This document shows positions 18,882 to 28,543 of a stretch of 34,378 bases of DNA, in pieces. The stretch is from Arenicellales bacterium (GTDB lineage Bacteria; Pseudomonadota; Gammaproteobacteria; BMS3Bbin11). The stretch is taken from assembly GCA_029287855.1 (NCBI GenBank), contig JARFQI010000034.1, positions 1 through 34,378 on the forward strand. Direction: 5' to 3'. Each line of letters begins with the position of its first letter. Positions within the stretch are counted from its first letter, which is position 1. The notes under the pieces are model-generated. The model was not told where the DNA came from. It searched no databases and saw only the letters and a program-made list of their open reading frames with translations. Made by a program: the position numbers and the translations under genes.

Positions 18882-19820
18882 TTAACTTTTAATTCCCTGT
18901 TCGATCCACTTACGGATTCTGTTTGAGTCACCGGTAGGTGTTAATTTGCCATAGGAATTAAGCAGGACAATAACAACAGGTTGACGGGCTATTTCTGCCT
19001 GCATGGTCAGGCAGCGTCCGGCCTCATGGATATAGCCTGTTTTGCTCAGACGAATTTCCCAGTTTTTACTTTTCAGCAGTCGATTAGTATTGCCGTAGCT
19101 AAGAGGGCCACGCCCCTTAAAGGGGAACACCGTCATTTTCTGTGTGGTAGTTGTTTTTCTGATCAGAGGATATTTCATTGCAGCCTGAACCATTGTAGCC
19201 AGGTCTCTTGCCGAAGCCTGATTGCCTGATTTCAGGCCTACAGGGTCGGCAAAGCGGCTATTCTTCATACCAAGAGATTTTGCCTTTTTGTTCATCGCCT
19301 TGATAAAGGCCTGCATGCCGCCTGGATAGGTACGCCCCAGCGCTGCAGCTGCCCGGTTTTCTGATGACATCAGGGCGAGTGATAACATTTCCTTGCGAGT
19401 AAGCTTTGCACCATATTTAAGTCTTGAACCTGTTCCTCTAATAGTATCTCTGTCTTGCTTGGTGATGGTGATTTTCTGATCGAGAGGCAATTTTGCATCG
19501 AGTGTGACCATCGCTGTCATCAGCTTTGTGATGGATGCGATAGGACGCGCATTGTTGGCATCCTTGACGTAGACATCGTTGCCATAAATATCGACCACCA
19601 GCGCTGAGGCTGATTTTAGTTGTAGCTTTTTAGGGTTTAGCGAATTCCATTTTTGTTTTGAAGCAATTTTTCCACTCAGGCTATCTGGACCTAGTTTTGC
19701 CAGCTGTATTGTGTCATCTGCTGTAAATCCAACGCTGTCACTTTTTCTTTCATCTCCTGCCAGGGAAGATGTGCTTATTAGTGCGAGTGCCAGGAAACAG
19801 GTAAGTGTTGGTTTTTTCAT
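18882..19820 (-). CDS. pbpG: D-alanyl-D-alanine endopeptidase (PBP7-like, S11 family)
   Basis: ASITKLMTAMV (SxxK), SSENRAAAALGRTYPGG (SxN), LSKTGYIHEAGRC (KTG). Confidence 0.9.
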   Translation of the reverse strand: MKKPTLTCFLALALISTSSLAGDERKSDSVGFTADDTIQLAKLGPDSLSGKIASKQKWNSLNPKKLQLKSASALVVDIYGNDVYVKDANNARPIASITKLMTAMVTLDAKLPLDQKITITKQDRDTIRGTGSRLKYGAKLTRKEMLSLALMSSENRAAAALGRTYPGGMQAFIKAMNKKAKSLGMKNSRFADPVGLKSGNQASARDLATMVQAAMKYPLIRKTTTTQKMTVFPFKGRGPLSYGNTNRLLKSKNWEIRLSKTGYIHEAGRCLTMQAEIARQPVVIVLLNSYGKLTPTGDSNRIRKWIEQGIKS

Positions 19821-19913
19821 ATAATTTTGTGACTGCAGGTCCAGAAAAAGTTAGCATAAAACAAATATGGTGTAGAGTCTAACGTATACCGTTGCAGGAT
19901 TGCAGGGGAAAAA

Positions 19914-20945
19914 ATGAAATTTAATCAAATTGGCGATAGCGAACTCGTTGTCTCAGAGCTTTGCCTGGGAACGATGACATTTGGTGAGCAGAACTTATTA
20001 GCTGATGCAAAGCAGCAGCTGGATTATGCCATCTCACGTGACATCAACTTCATCGACACCGCAGAAATGTATCCAGTGCCTCCCCGCGCGGAGACACAGG
20101 GACGGACTGAAGAGTACATAGGTCAGTGGCTCAGGCACCAGCAGCGGGAAAAACTCATCATAGCATCAAAGGTGACCGGGCCTGCGCGCGGTTTTGAATG
20201 GATACGCGGCGGACCACGCATTATTCGCCAGCAAATTGAGCAGGCAATCGATGCCAGTCTGAAGCGATTACAAACAGACTATCTCGATCTCTATCAAATA
20301 CACTGGCCTGATCGAAATGTACCGATGTTCGGGCAGAGCCACTTTAATCCGGAAAATGAGCGGGAAGCGGAAACGATTGCAGAGCAGCTAAAGGTGTTTT
20401 CTGAACTTATAGATGCGGGCAAGATCCGTTACCTTGGCCTTAGTAATGAAACGCCATGGGGGCTGAATAAATTTCTCTCAGTCGCCAGCGAAGCTGGATC
20501 ACCACGTATCATTTCAATACAAAATGCCTTCAATTTGCTCAGCCGCGAGTTTGAGTCGGGCCTGAGCGAAGTCTGTTATCACGAAAATGTTGGACTGCTG
20601 GCCTATAGCCCGCTGGGCTTTGGTTATCTGTCAGGAAAGTATCTCAAGCCCGGCGCAACTGGACGCGTCAATAAATTCCCAGGTTTTGCGCAACGATATA
20701 GCAAGGTGAACGTTGGCGAGGCAGTAAGCGAATACAGTAAACTTGCAAGAAATGCAGGCCTGACCCCGACCGCAATGGCATTGGCCTTTGTGCGCCAGAA
20801 ATGGTTTGTCAGCAGTACGATCATCGGGGCAACAAATCTGCAGCAATTAGAGGAAGACATTGATAGTGGGAGTGTTTGCCTGAGTGAAGACTTAATTGCT
20901 GAGATAGATTACATTCATCAGCGCTTTCCAAACCCGGCACCCTGA
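19914..20945 (+). CDS. Aldo/keto reductase (Tas-like)
   Basis: MKFNQIGDSELVVSELCLGTMTFGEQN...INFIDTAEMYPVPPRAETQGRTEEYIGQWL...TDYLDLYQIHWPDRNVPMFG. Confidence 0.92.
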   Translation: MKFNQIGDSELVVSELCLGTMTFGEQNLLADAKQQLDYAISRDINFIDTAEMYPVPPRAETQGRTEEYIGQWLRHQQREKLIIASKVTGPARGFEWIRGGPRIIRQQIEQAIDASLKRLQTDYLDLYQIHWPDRNVPMFGQSHFNPENEREAETIAEQLKVFSELIDAGKIRYLGLSNETPWGLNKFLSVASEAGSPRIISIQNAFNLLSREFESGLSEVCYHENVGLLAYSPLGFGYLSGKYLKPGATGRVNKFPGFAQRYSKVNVGEAVSEYSKLARNAGLTPTAMALAFVRQKWFVSSTIIGATNLQQLEEDIDSGSVCLSEDLIAEIDYIHQRFPNPAP

Positions 20946-20971
20946 TACTGAAATACTCGGATGCATTGAGC

Positions 20972-22606
20972 CTAGTGGTATTTCGAGACCCTGTTGCGAC
21001 CAGATTCTTTTGAATGATACATGGCGTGATCCGCGGCACTCATCAACTCATCAATACTTGTTTGTGTTCCCGATTTCTGACTGATTATGCCGATTGAAAG
21101 TGTCACGTGTATCTTGTTGCCTTTCCAGCTAAAGCTACGGTCCTGGATCGATTTTCTCAGCTCCTCTGCTCGACGGAGCAGTGTTTCCTCGTCACATTTG
21201 AAGTGTGCAACAAACTCATCTCCTCCATACCTCGCTATAATATCGCCGGGACGCGTGGATTTGTGCAATTCTTCAGCCACCCGGGTCAGTACATAATCAC
21301 CGGCAGCGTGACTATAGTTGTCATTGATCTGCTTGAAGTTATCAATATCCAGTAACATTATGCCGATATCATCGTCATGCGGATTGCTCAGTGTTTCATT
21401 TAATGCTTTTTCGAAATACCGTCTATTGCCAATTTCTGTCAAATAGTCACGCGAAGTTAATTCCTGCAGGCGCTCGTTAGCTTCACGCAATTCGGATGTC
21501 GCCTGGTTTACTTTCTTTTGCAGAGATTCGTTTAGTTGACGAACTTCGTTACTAGAAACGCGCAGGCGACTAATTAGCATTGACAGCGCTTCCCATAGCT
21601 GGCGAACTTCCAGTGGGCTATTTTCAGGCACCTGGCCAAGCACTCCTTGTTTTGAGTAGATATCAAGTTTAGTGGCACTGGATGCCAGTGAGTTTATCGG
21701 TTTTGTGATCCAGCGTGACAATATATAAGCCGCAAGGATAGCGACCAGAATACCAAAAACTGCCCATAGCAGAATTTTTAACAGCGTCGCGTTGACAGTA
21801 GTTACTATTTCAGATTTTGGCTGCGGAACCATTACGCCCCATCCAAGGTCCTTGATGCCGGCATAACCAGCAAGCATGTCTGCTTTCATGAAGCTTGAAT
21901 AGAACTCCATTACTCCGGTTTCTCCGTTTATCATTTTCTGTACGATCGGCCAGTCAGAGATATCACGGATTTCCCTTACCCATTCAGGATTAGGGTGGGC
22001 AATTACACGGCCATTGCTATCAACGATGGCGCTATGGCCTTTTATCCCAAAGCGAACTTTGCTTTGTATCAGTTTCAGCGGTTCCAGATCCAGTTCAGCA
22101 AAAAGGACTCCTTTTACAGTTCCGTTGTTATTTAGTACCACCTGGCTTAATACAATGACTGGTTCACCGGTAATATAACTGGAATGCACATCAGAGATAT
22201 CAGATATCTGGTTGTTCACTACAGTCTTGAAACAGGGATGCAGACTGTAGTCAGGGATCTGGGCTTTTCCCAGTATTTCGTCTTTAACTGATAGTGCGTT
22301 GAGTTTGCCATCCATCGATAGCAGGGCTATTGCGTTGAAACCATCAAGATAATGAACTGATTGGTAGACCAGTCTTTGATACTGGCTTAGCTGGCGATAT
22401 GGTAACTGGTTGATAGTGCTGGCGAGAATCTGTAATGACTGGCGATGGCTGTTGACATACATCTTTAGCGGTTCAGAAAGATTCTGCGCCAACTGCTGGT
22501 GTTTTTCTATCAATTGCTGGTGTTGCTGGTCCCAGGCTATTTTGTATAAATGAGGCGCAAGAATAGCTACCGGTACTAAAGATACCAATACAATGCTGAG
22601 CAGCAC
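20972..22606 (-). CDS. Diguanylate cyclase with Cache-type sensor, HAMP-like linker and GGDEF domain
   Basis: SRDYLTEIGNRRYFEKALNE, DIDNFKQINDNYSHAAGDYVL, ARYGGDEFVAHF; extracytoplasmic region LNALSVKDEILGKAQIPDYSLHPCFKTVV...GHSAIVDSNGRVIAHPN. GTG start assumed; the frame stays open upstream (SRTHKNQSISRLV), so the N-terminus is uncertain. Confidence 0.92.
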   Translation of the reverse strand: MLLSIVLVSLVPVAILAPHLYKIAWDQQHQQLIEKHQQLAQNLSEPLKMYVNSHRQSLQILASTINQLPYRQLSQYQRLVYQSVHYLDGFNAIALLSMDGKLNALSVKDEILGKAQIPDYSLHPCFKTVVNNQISDISDVHSSYITGEPVIVLSQVVLNNNGTVKGVLFAELDLEPLKLIQSKVRFGIKGHSAIVDSNGRVIAHPNPEWVREIRDISDWPIVQKMINGETGVMEFYSSFMKADMLAGYAGIKDLGWGVMVPQPKSEIVTTVNATLLKILLWAVFGILVAILAAYILSRWITKPINSLASSATKLDIYSKQGVLGQVPENSPLEVRQLWEALSMLISRLRVSSNEVRQLNESLQKKVNQATSELREANERLQELTSRDYLTEIGNRRYFEKALNETLSNPHDDDIGIMLLDIDNFKQINDNYSHAAGDYVLTRVAEELHKSTRPGDIIARYGGDEFVAHFKCDEETLLRRAEELRKSIQDRSFSWKGNKIHVTLSIGIISQKSGTQTSIDELMSAADHAMYHSKESGRNRVSKYH

Positions 22607-22861
22607 CAGCCGGGAAATCGACTGGTTTTTATGAGTTCGGGAACCTATTTCCTGTAATCCCGAGAGTAGCGTCTAATTAACATAATCAATGGATTATTCT
22701 CCTCGCCTGACAGAAAAGTATAGTCCATGGCGTAAAGATAGGTATCAGGGTTATTGCCCATACAGTTAAACTTGAATTATTACGGCAGTGATAATGTCAC
22801 TGACCAGGTCTGTACATCGTTGTAAATTAGGCGTATCCAATTTTGTCAATGTGCGAATGTT

Positions 22862-23398
22862 ATGAAAAAGTTGATTTCCATCGTTATTTTTAGTGCATTC
22901 TTCCTTGCAGCCTGCTCCAGTTCAGATACATCGACCTCATCTGGAGGTGGGACAACGGCGGTTTTAAGTAGTGCAGAAAAAGAAACACTGGTGTATATGC
23001 GCGAAGAAGAAAAGCTTGCGCGTGATGTCTATCGAACGCTGTTTTCTCGCTGGAACCTACAGATCTTCAATAATATTGCCCGCTCCGAACAGATGCACAT
23101 GGATGCGCTTGCTGCAATGCTGGCGAGTTATGGCGTGACTGATCCGGTCACCAGCGATAGCACCGGAAGTTTCACAAATCCGGTATTGGCATCATTGTAT
23201 GATCAGCTGGTGGCACGAGGCAGTAGCAGCGCTGCTGAAGCAATTCAGGTGGGTATCTATATTGAACAGACAGATATTACTGATTTGCAAAAAGCGATCT
23301 CTGAATCGACGCATACTGATCTGGATCGAGCCTATGAAAACCTGTTGCAGGGATCTTATAACCACCTGCAGGCCTTTACTGCTAAATCAAGCTGGTGA
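22862..23398 (+). CDS. DUF2202 ferritin-like lipoprotein
   Basis: Lipobox FFLAACSSS; EKETLVYMREEEKLARDVYRTLFSRWNLQIFNNIARSEQMHMDALAAMLASYGV. Confidence 0.88.
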   Translation: MKKLISIVIFSAFFLAACSSSDTSTSSGGGTTAVLSSAEKETLVYMREEEKLARDVYRTLFSRWNLQIFNNIARSEQMHMDALAAMLASYGVTDPVTSDSTGSFTNPVLASLYDQLVARGSSSAAEAIQVGIYIEQTDITDLQKAISESTHTDLDRAYENLLQGSYNHLQAFTAKSSW

Positions 23399-23436
23399 CT
23401 GCACGGGGTTTATCCTGGATAGCCAGATCGAATCGA

Positions 23437-24891
23437 TCAGGGGATTCTTGGTCTAACATAAGGAAACACACCGAGATACTCCCGTGTCCACCAGTCGCCT
23501 GTGCTGGCGCGCTGCTCGGCGGTAGTGAAATGATACTGATAGGACAAAACCCTGATATAGCGGGGAGGGGATTGCTGGAACGGATTATATTCCAGCAGAT
23601 CCAGCACCTCTGGCGAGCCTTCGTGGAGACGTCTTAATAGCTGGCGAAACCAGTAGTCATCCATGCTTGACTGCGGCGGGATAAACCACATCATCCAGTC
23701 AAGTCGTGGCTGATGAGGCACATTAAAGGGTGGCGCCTTGTCCAGCGGGCCGGGCTTGTATTTGAACACATAACTCTGCCAGTGCCGGCCATCATAAGAA
23801 CCTTGAATTTCGAGTTCCTGTCTTTCAGTTTGCATGGTTGGAAATATATGGAATATATGACCTATACCATATTGACGAGTGATATTCACCGTATTACTGA
23901 GAAATGTGGGTACAGTGTTTTTTGTGATCCGCCAGTAAAAAGATGTCAGGCTGGAAGTGAGAATTAATACAGCTGAAAACGTTAATAAGGCGACTGATAG
24001 TTTTCCTGCTGGCTGGCTGTGATCCAGGACGTTCTGCTGTAAGCGTTTGGGTAATACTCGCTCCACAATTCTGTCATCCAGCAGGAACAGGCATAACAGG
24101 ATAATCAGAAGATTAACGAAATTATGGTTGCTGGTCGCAATAATAAGCAGCTGCATGAAGATGGTAATTCCAGCAGCAATGAGCCTGAAGCGCCTGGGCA
24201 GGAAAATAAAAAACGGCACAATTAGCTCCGTGGCGAAAGTCAGTAAAACCCCGCCTTTCAGGATAACTTCAGGCAACTGGTGGAAATACCAGCTGCCGAT
24301 ATGCGGCAGTGGCTGAGTCTCGAAATAGGTATTGAGCGCGGTAAGGCCGCTCCAGGCCGGATCACCACTCTCCAGCTTGAAAATACCGGACATAAAGCGA
24401 AACCTGAATAACAGCCAGTGGTAAAGAAAGATAACCAGCCCGGTTGGATTGCGGCTTAGAAATATAGCCAGGAAGCCAGTTTCGAGCAGTAAAGTATCCC
24501 ATTGAAACCCAAGGAATATGCCGCTGGCATGAAACAGCGACAGATAAAGCACAAACATGCCCACAAGCGCAAAAAACTGAACACGGCCAAAAAACAAAAG
24601 AATTGCCAGGACGGCTCCACCGTATGCTGCACCTTTGAGCGCAGTATCAGAAGCATCGAGCCAGAACACATTCGGTATCAGCCACCAGGCACGCTGTCCC
24701 ATGTCACTGTAGCTGTTTGTGAGAAGTTCATGAAAAGGGAGAAGCCCATTCGGCCCGGCAAGACCGCTGATTTGCACTGCCAGTGAATAAAATGCAGCAA
24801 AATAGATCAGAGCGAGTAATTTAACAAAGAGCCAGCTGGTGAGTCGGTACTCATTAGCGGGTTTGAATAATGCAATAAATTTGTCTTTCAT
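23437..24891 (-). CDS. Lipase maturation factor (LMF1-like) family membrane protein
   Basis: ALIYFAAFYSLAVQISGLAGPNGLLPFHELL...WDTLLLETGFLAIFL...LFRFRFMSGIFKLESGDPAWSGLTALNTYFETQPLPHIGSWYFHQLP. Confidence 0.88.
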   Translation of the reverse strand: MKDKFIALFKPANEYRLTSWLFVKLLALIYFAAFYSLAVQISGLAGPNGLLPFHELLTNSYSDMGQRAWWLIPNVFWLDASDTALKGAAYGGAVLAILLFFGRVQFFALVGMFVLYLSLFHASGIFLGFQWDTLLLETGFLAIFLSRNPTGLVIFLYHWLLFRFRFMSGIFKLESGDPAWSGLTALNTYFETQPLPHIGSWYFHQLPEVILKGGVLLTFATELIVPFFIFLPRRFRLIAAGITIFMQLLIIATSNHNFVNLLIILLCLFLLDDRIVERVLPKRLQQNVLDHSQPAGKLSVALLTFSAVLILTSSLTSFYWRITKNTVPTFLSNTVNITRQYGIGHIFHIFPTMQTERQELEIQGSYDGRHWQSYVFKYKPGPLDKAPPFNVPHQPRLDWMMWFIPPQSSMDDYWFRQLLRRLHEGSPEVLDLLEYNPFQQSPPRYIRVLSYQYHFTTAEQRASTGDWWTREYLGVFPYVRPRIP

Positions 24892-25030
24892 TTTATTTGT
24901 ATGAAGACCATTGGATTAGTATTAATCGCTGTTACATTTTAGTCTAGCTGGAATGTAAGGTGAAATGACAGTGTATTCTTTCGTACGGTTTGGATGAAAC
25001 ATTGTTTTTATTGTGCTTGCGCAAGGTCTT

Positions 25031-25200
25031 GTTTTTCGCCTTTTATGGGCAAGACTCTTTTCTTTGAGTGGCCAAAGAAAAGGGTCCAAAAGAAAGGCCA
25101 GCCTGCCGTGTTGGACTGTGTCTGCTCTGTGCGCTTCAGCGTAGAGCGGGCGCTGCGGAACTCGCTGAGCTCAGACAGTCCTCGCTCTTGTCCGCTCTAA
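25031..25200 (+). repeat. Structured intergenic repeat, left copy
   Basis: TTTCGCCTTTTATGGGC...CTTTTCTTTG-agtggc-CAAAGAAAAG (25057-25082)...CCAAAAGAA...AGAGCGG-[GGAACTCGCTGAGCTCAGACAGTC]-CCGCTCT (25143-25198). Matches the right copy in reverse orientation. Confidence 0.75.
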
Positions 25201-25303
25201 GCCTGCAGTGCTCGACAGCACAAAAGGGGTTGTAATATCAAAAGCCAGGTCAAAACCGACCCGGTGACACCTGATACAACAATGCATCTATATAGACTAC
25301 ACA

Positions 25304-25380
25304 GTCGTCATACCGGCGCAGGCCGGTATCCAGAATCTTTAAAGAATGGATTCCGGCTAGAACCATGCCGGAATGACGGA
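25304..25380. repeat. Imperfect palindromic extragenic repeat (REP/MITE-like)
   Basis: CGTCATACCGGC...GCCGGTATCCAG...TGGATTCCGGC...GCCGGAATGACG: outer arms pair over 11 of 12 positions. Resembles the 'GTCATTCCGGC...' palindromes common in intergenic proteobacterial DNA. Confidence 0.75.
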
Positions 25381-25464
25381 AGTGCTTGTAGTTCGTCTTT
25401 GGTCCTTAGTCTTTAGTCCTTGATCTTGACCTTAACTTCCCGTTCAGGCTCGCCGAGAAGCACA

Positions 25465-25645
25465 GGATGAGCCGGAGGGTTCGGGATGTGACTGTCTGAG
25501 CGTTAGCGAGTTCCACATCCCGCCGGCTCATTCGAGCATCGCAGGGAACCCGCAGGGCGGGCATGTCGGGTATCCGTTCTTTTGGTGACTTTTCTTTGTA
25601 TAAGCAAAGAAAAGCCACTCGCCGATAAAGGGCGAAACACATAAG
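25465..25645 (-). repeat. Structured intergenic repeat, right (inverted) copy
   Basis: Reverse complement reads TTTCGCCCTTTATCGGC..CTTTTCTTTG-cttata-CAAAGAAAAG (25589-25614)..CCAAAAGAA..ATGAGCCGG..GGGATGTGGAACTCGCTAACGCTCAGACAGTCACATCCC..CCGGCTCAT (25467-25531). Same module order as the left copy. Confidence 0.75.
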
Positions 25646-25718
25646 TAAATTCAAAAACAAAGTAAAAGAATACGCGATATAAAATACGAAACACTTCGCG
25701 CAAAGCGATAATAAGAAA

Positions 25719-26936
25719 TTAACTATCTACAATCACTACCTCTGATCGTCTAACAAAGCTACCCGCTAACCAAAAAATGATAGCCAGCAAAATACACAAG
25801 AGCTGAGCAACTGCATAATGAAGAGGACTGGCAGATAACAGCGGTACCAGCAAACTTGCAGTCAGGGCTGAAAGCATGACCTGGACAAAACTTTGTACGG
25901 CGGCGGCGGTGCCCCGATTGTTTGGAAAACAATCCAGTGTCAGTATGGTGATGCCAGGTATAGCCAAAGCAATACCTGTTGCATACACCACCAGTGGAAA
26001 GATCACTGTAAATATTGTTAGTTCGGCAGCTGTCATCAGCATTATATTTAACGTAGAAGAGAGCATCATTATTGCCAGGGCAAGAATGACGATCGTTTTA
26101 GCTTTCAGTCTGTGTGACAGCATGGCAGAGATGAAAGCGCCCGCTATGATGCCGCTGGTCATTGGGATGAATTGCACTGCAAAGAAACTGCTGTCGAGTC
26201 CCAGGAAGTTAAATATGATAGTTGGCGACCCGGCGATATAAAGAAACAGTCCTGCAAATCCTGACCCTAACGTCAAAACAAAAAACACGAAACGGCGGTT
26301 CTTCAGTGTGCGGCAATACATCTGTGCTACGTGGGCCGGGTGAAACGACTGCCGGTTGTCTATTGCCAGGGTCTCCGGTAAGAATCGTAATGACATGATG
26401 ACAATAATGACAGCATAGAGCGACAGGAAATAGAACACACTGCGCCAGCCAAAGGCCTGGTGCAGCCAGCCACCAATTATTGGTGCGATAGCCGGTGCCA
26501 GCGCAAATAACATCATGACATATGACATGGCGCGATGCGCCTCATGCTCGTCATGTGCATCCCGGATCATTGCACGGCCTGCAACCATGCCTCCACTGGC
26601 ACTGATGCCCTGCAATACACGGTAGAGCAGAAAGGTATTGTAATCCTCGCTTAAAGCACACCCCATTGACGCAACAAAATATAGAATCAGGGTAGATAGA
26701 ATGACCAGCCTGCGACCGGCGCGGTCTGAAAGTGGGCCCCAGAATAAGGTAGATATTGCCGAAGCAATAAGATAAAAACCAATGCTTTGTAGTAGTAAGC
26801 TGCGGTTTATACCGAATTCTTCTTCGATAGCGGGAAATGAAGGTAGATAGGTGTCGATGCTGAACGGACCGATCATTGATAGCAAGGCGATGGTTATAAT
26901 CAGCCATGCGCTGGAGCGATTATTATTCTTCTTCAT
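25719..26936 (-). CDS. Bcr/CflA-family MFS drug efflux transporter
   Basis: MIGPFSIDTYLPSFPAIEEEFGINRSLLLQSIGFYLIASAISTLFWGPLSDRAGRRLVIL...RVLQGISASGGMVAGRAMIRDAHD. Confidence 0.93.
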   Translation of the reverse strand: MKKNNNRSSAWLIITIALLSMIGPFSIDTYLPSFPAIEEEFGINRSLLLQSIGFYLIASAISTLFWGPLSDRAGRRLVILSTLILYFVASMGCALSEDYNTFLLYRVLQGISASGGMVAGRAMIRDAHDEHEAHRAMSYVMMLFALAPAIAPIIGGWLHQAFGWRSVFYFLSLYAVIIVIMSLRFLPETLAIDNRQSFHPAHVAQMYCRTLKNRRFVFFVLTLGSGFAGLFLYIAGSPTIIFNFLGLDSSFFAVQFIPMTSGIIAGAFISAMLSHRLKAKTIVILALAIMMLSSTLNIMLMTAAELTIFTVIFPLVVYATGIALAIPGITILTLDCFPNNRGTAAAVQSFVQVMLSALTASLLVPLLSASPLHYAVAQLLCILLAIIFWLAGSFVRRSEVVIVDS

Positions 26937-27067
26937 TTACAGAGACTATCTATTGTCATCTTTGGTGTGTGTAAGAAGAGGGCACTCTAACATGTGACCT
27001 TCTATAGCAGGAACGGCAGCAGTGATGATCACCTTTGATAGTATCATGTGAAAGAGAGTCTTTATTC

Positions 27068-27289
27068 ATGACAGATGACAAGCTTAAGGCTACAGCGGAG
27101 CGTTTGCTGCCTTTTGACATTCCAGGCTGGGTCAACTGGGTCGCCCAGGATGAGAGTGGTGCATGGTGGGGATACTCGGTGGAACCTCTGAGAAATGACC
27201 GGGGATGGTATGAGAATGAAGTGGGTGAGTACCTGTATCTGGGGGCAACAGAGCCGATAAACTGGACAGGCTCATTGAGCAGGGTGTGA
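27068..27289 (+). CDS. Small Trp-rich hypothetical protein
   Basis: MTDDKLKATAERLLPFDIPGWVNWVAQDESGAWWGYSVEPLRNDRGWYENEVGEYLYLG; intact with a sensible start. Confidence 0.6.
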   Translation: MTDDKLKATAERLLPFDIPGWVNWVAQDESGAWWGYSVEPLRNDRGWYENEVGEYLYLGATEPINWTGSLSRV

Positions 27290-27435
27290 GTGGGTGTTGA
27301 GATGATAACCCGTATGAACTGAGGGTGAAGAATACGTCCGGTATCGTTAAAATTCAGTCTTATGAGTAATTAATGACCTCTATATAAATCCGAATCAATT
27401 AGAGGTAAACGAAGGCAAACAGGCAGGATTAATAA

Positions 27436-27810
27436 ATGAGTAATGTAATGGGTGTACTGCTAGATGGTGTAGCACAGCTGGAATATGACAGAGAAAAACT
27501 GCTACCGGAGCACCAGGCAGCCTATCTCGATAAAATGGATGAGAAGATGGCTGATGGTATTAATATTGGTGATCAAGTAATCAAAGATCCTGACATCAAC
27601 CAGCGTGCACAGTTTGTAGTGGCTAACCTGCTGCATGCCATAAAAACAGACAATGAGCAGGTGGCCGGCGCCATGTGCAGCTATCTTGCCATACGTCTGC
27701 CGGATTTGAAGCAGGTTAAGATAAATGAGCAAGACGGGGAAGTGTCGATTGAATTTGATTACGAGAATGAGTATGCCAACCAGGTTGCTGTGCAGTTTCA
27801 GCTGCACTAA
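27436..27810 (+). CDS. Hypothetical protein
   Basis: Intact 124-aa ORF MSNVMGVLLDGVAQLEYDREKLLPEHQAAYLDKMDEKM..., no recognised domain. Confidence 0.6.
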   Translation: MSNVMGVLLDGVAQLEYDREKLLPEHQAAYLDKMDEKMADGINIGDQVIKDPDINQRAQFVVANLLHAIKTDNEQVAGAMCSYLAIRLPDLKQVKINEQDGEVSIEFDYENEYANQVAVQFQLH

Positions 27811-27837
27811 TAAAACTGCTGATACCTGAACTTTATA

Positions 27838-28482
27838 GTGCTCCCCATACTCTATTCATTTCGTCGTTGTCCTTACGCCATAAGGGCGCGCCTGGCACTG
27901 CAGTATAGTGGTGTAAAAGTAGAGCTCCGGGAAGTCGACCTTAAGCATAAGCCTGGGGAGATGTTGAGACTGGCAAAAAATGCCACGGTACCAATACTTC
28001 AGTTAGCAGATGGAGGCATCATAGAGGAAAGCTGGGATATCGTAATTTGGGCCCTCAGGCAAAATGATCCGGATCTCTGGCTAGGCGTTGATGAGTCCCG
28101 TTTGTTTGAATCCGAAATGTTAATTGAGATGAATGATTATTCATTCAAAACAGACCTGGATCATTACAAGTATGCAGACCGCTATCCGGAACATTCGGTT
28201 GAGTATTACCGTTCCGAAGGTGAAGAATTTTTACAGGATCTGGAAGATGTCCTGAAGCAGTCAAAATATTTGCTGGGAGAAACGATCTCTGTAGCCGATA
28301 TTGGCATTTTCCCATTTATTCGCCAGTTTGCATTTGTCGACAAGGCCTGGTTTGACCAGGCACCGTATCCAGCGCTTCAATCATGGCTACAGTTGTTTAT
28401 CGATTCAGCTCTTTTTAGTTCTATCATGCATAAGCTTCCTGTTTGGAAACAGGGAGATAAACCGATCATCTTTCCAGCATGA
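27838..28482 (+). CDS. Glutathione S-transferase-like protein
   Basis: LPILYSFRRCPYAIRARLALQYSGVKVELREVDLKHKPGEMLRLAKNATVPILQLADGGIIEESWDIV: thioredoxin-fold GST N-domain; GTG start. Confidence 0.88.
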   Translation: MLPILYSFRRCPYAIRARLALQYSGVKVELREVDLKHKPGEMLRLAKNATVPILQLADGGIIEESWDIVIWALRQNDPDLWLGVDESRLFESEMLIEMNDYSFKTDLDHYKYADRYPEHSVEYYRSEGEEFLQDLEDVLKQSKYLLGETISVADIGIFPFIRQFAFVDKAWFDQAPYPALQSWLQLFIDSALFSSIMHKLPVWKQGDKPIIFPA

Positions 28483-28543
28483 AATACTTTCGCAGGATAA
28501 ATGAAAATATTATGTGAAGTAATGTCAGGTATTAATTAGAGAT

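Noticed and set aside
24994-25703. Small ORFs 24994..25200 (+), 25406..25660 (-) and 25503..25703 (-)
   Set aside because: They lie on the inverted repeat copies and mirror each other's DNA modules; most likely spurious translations of the repeat, not genes.
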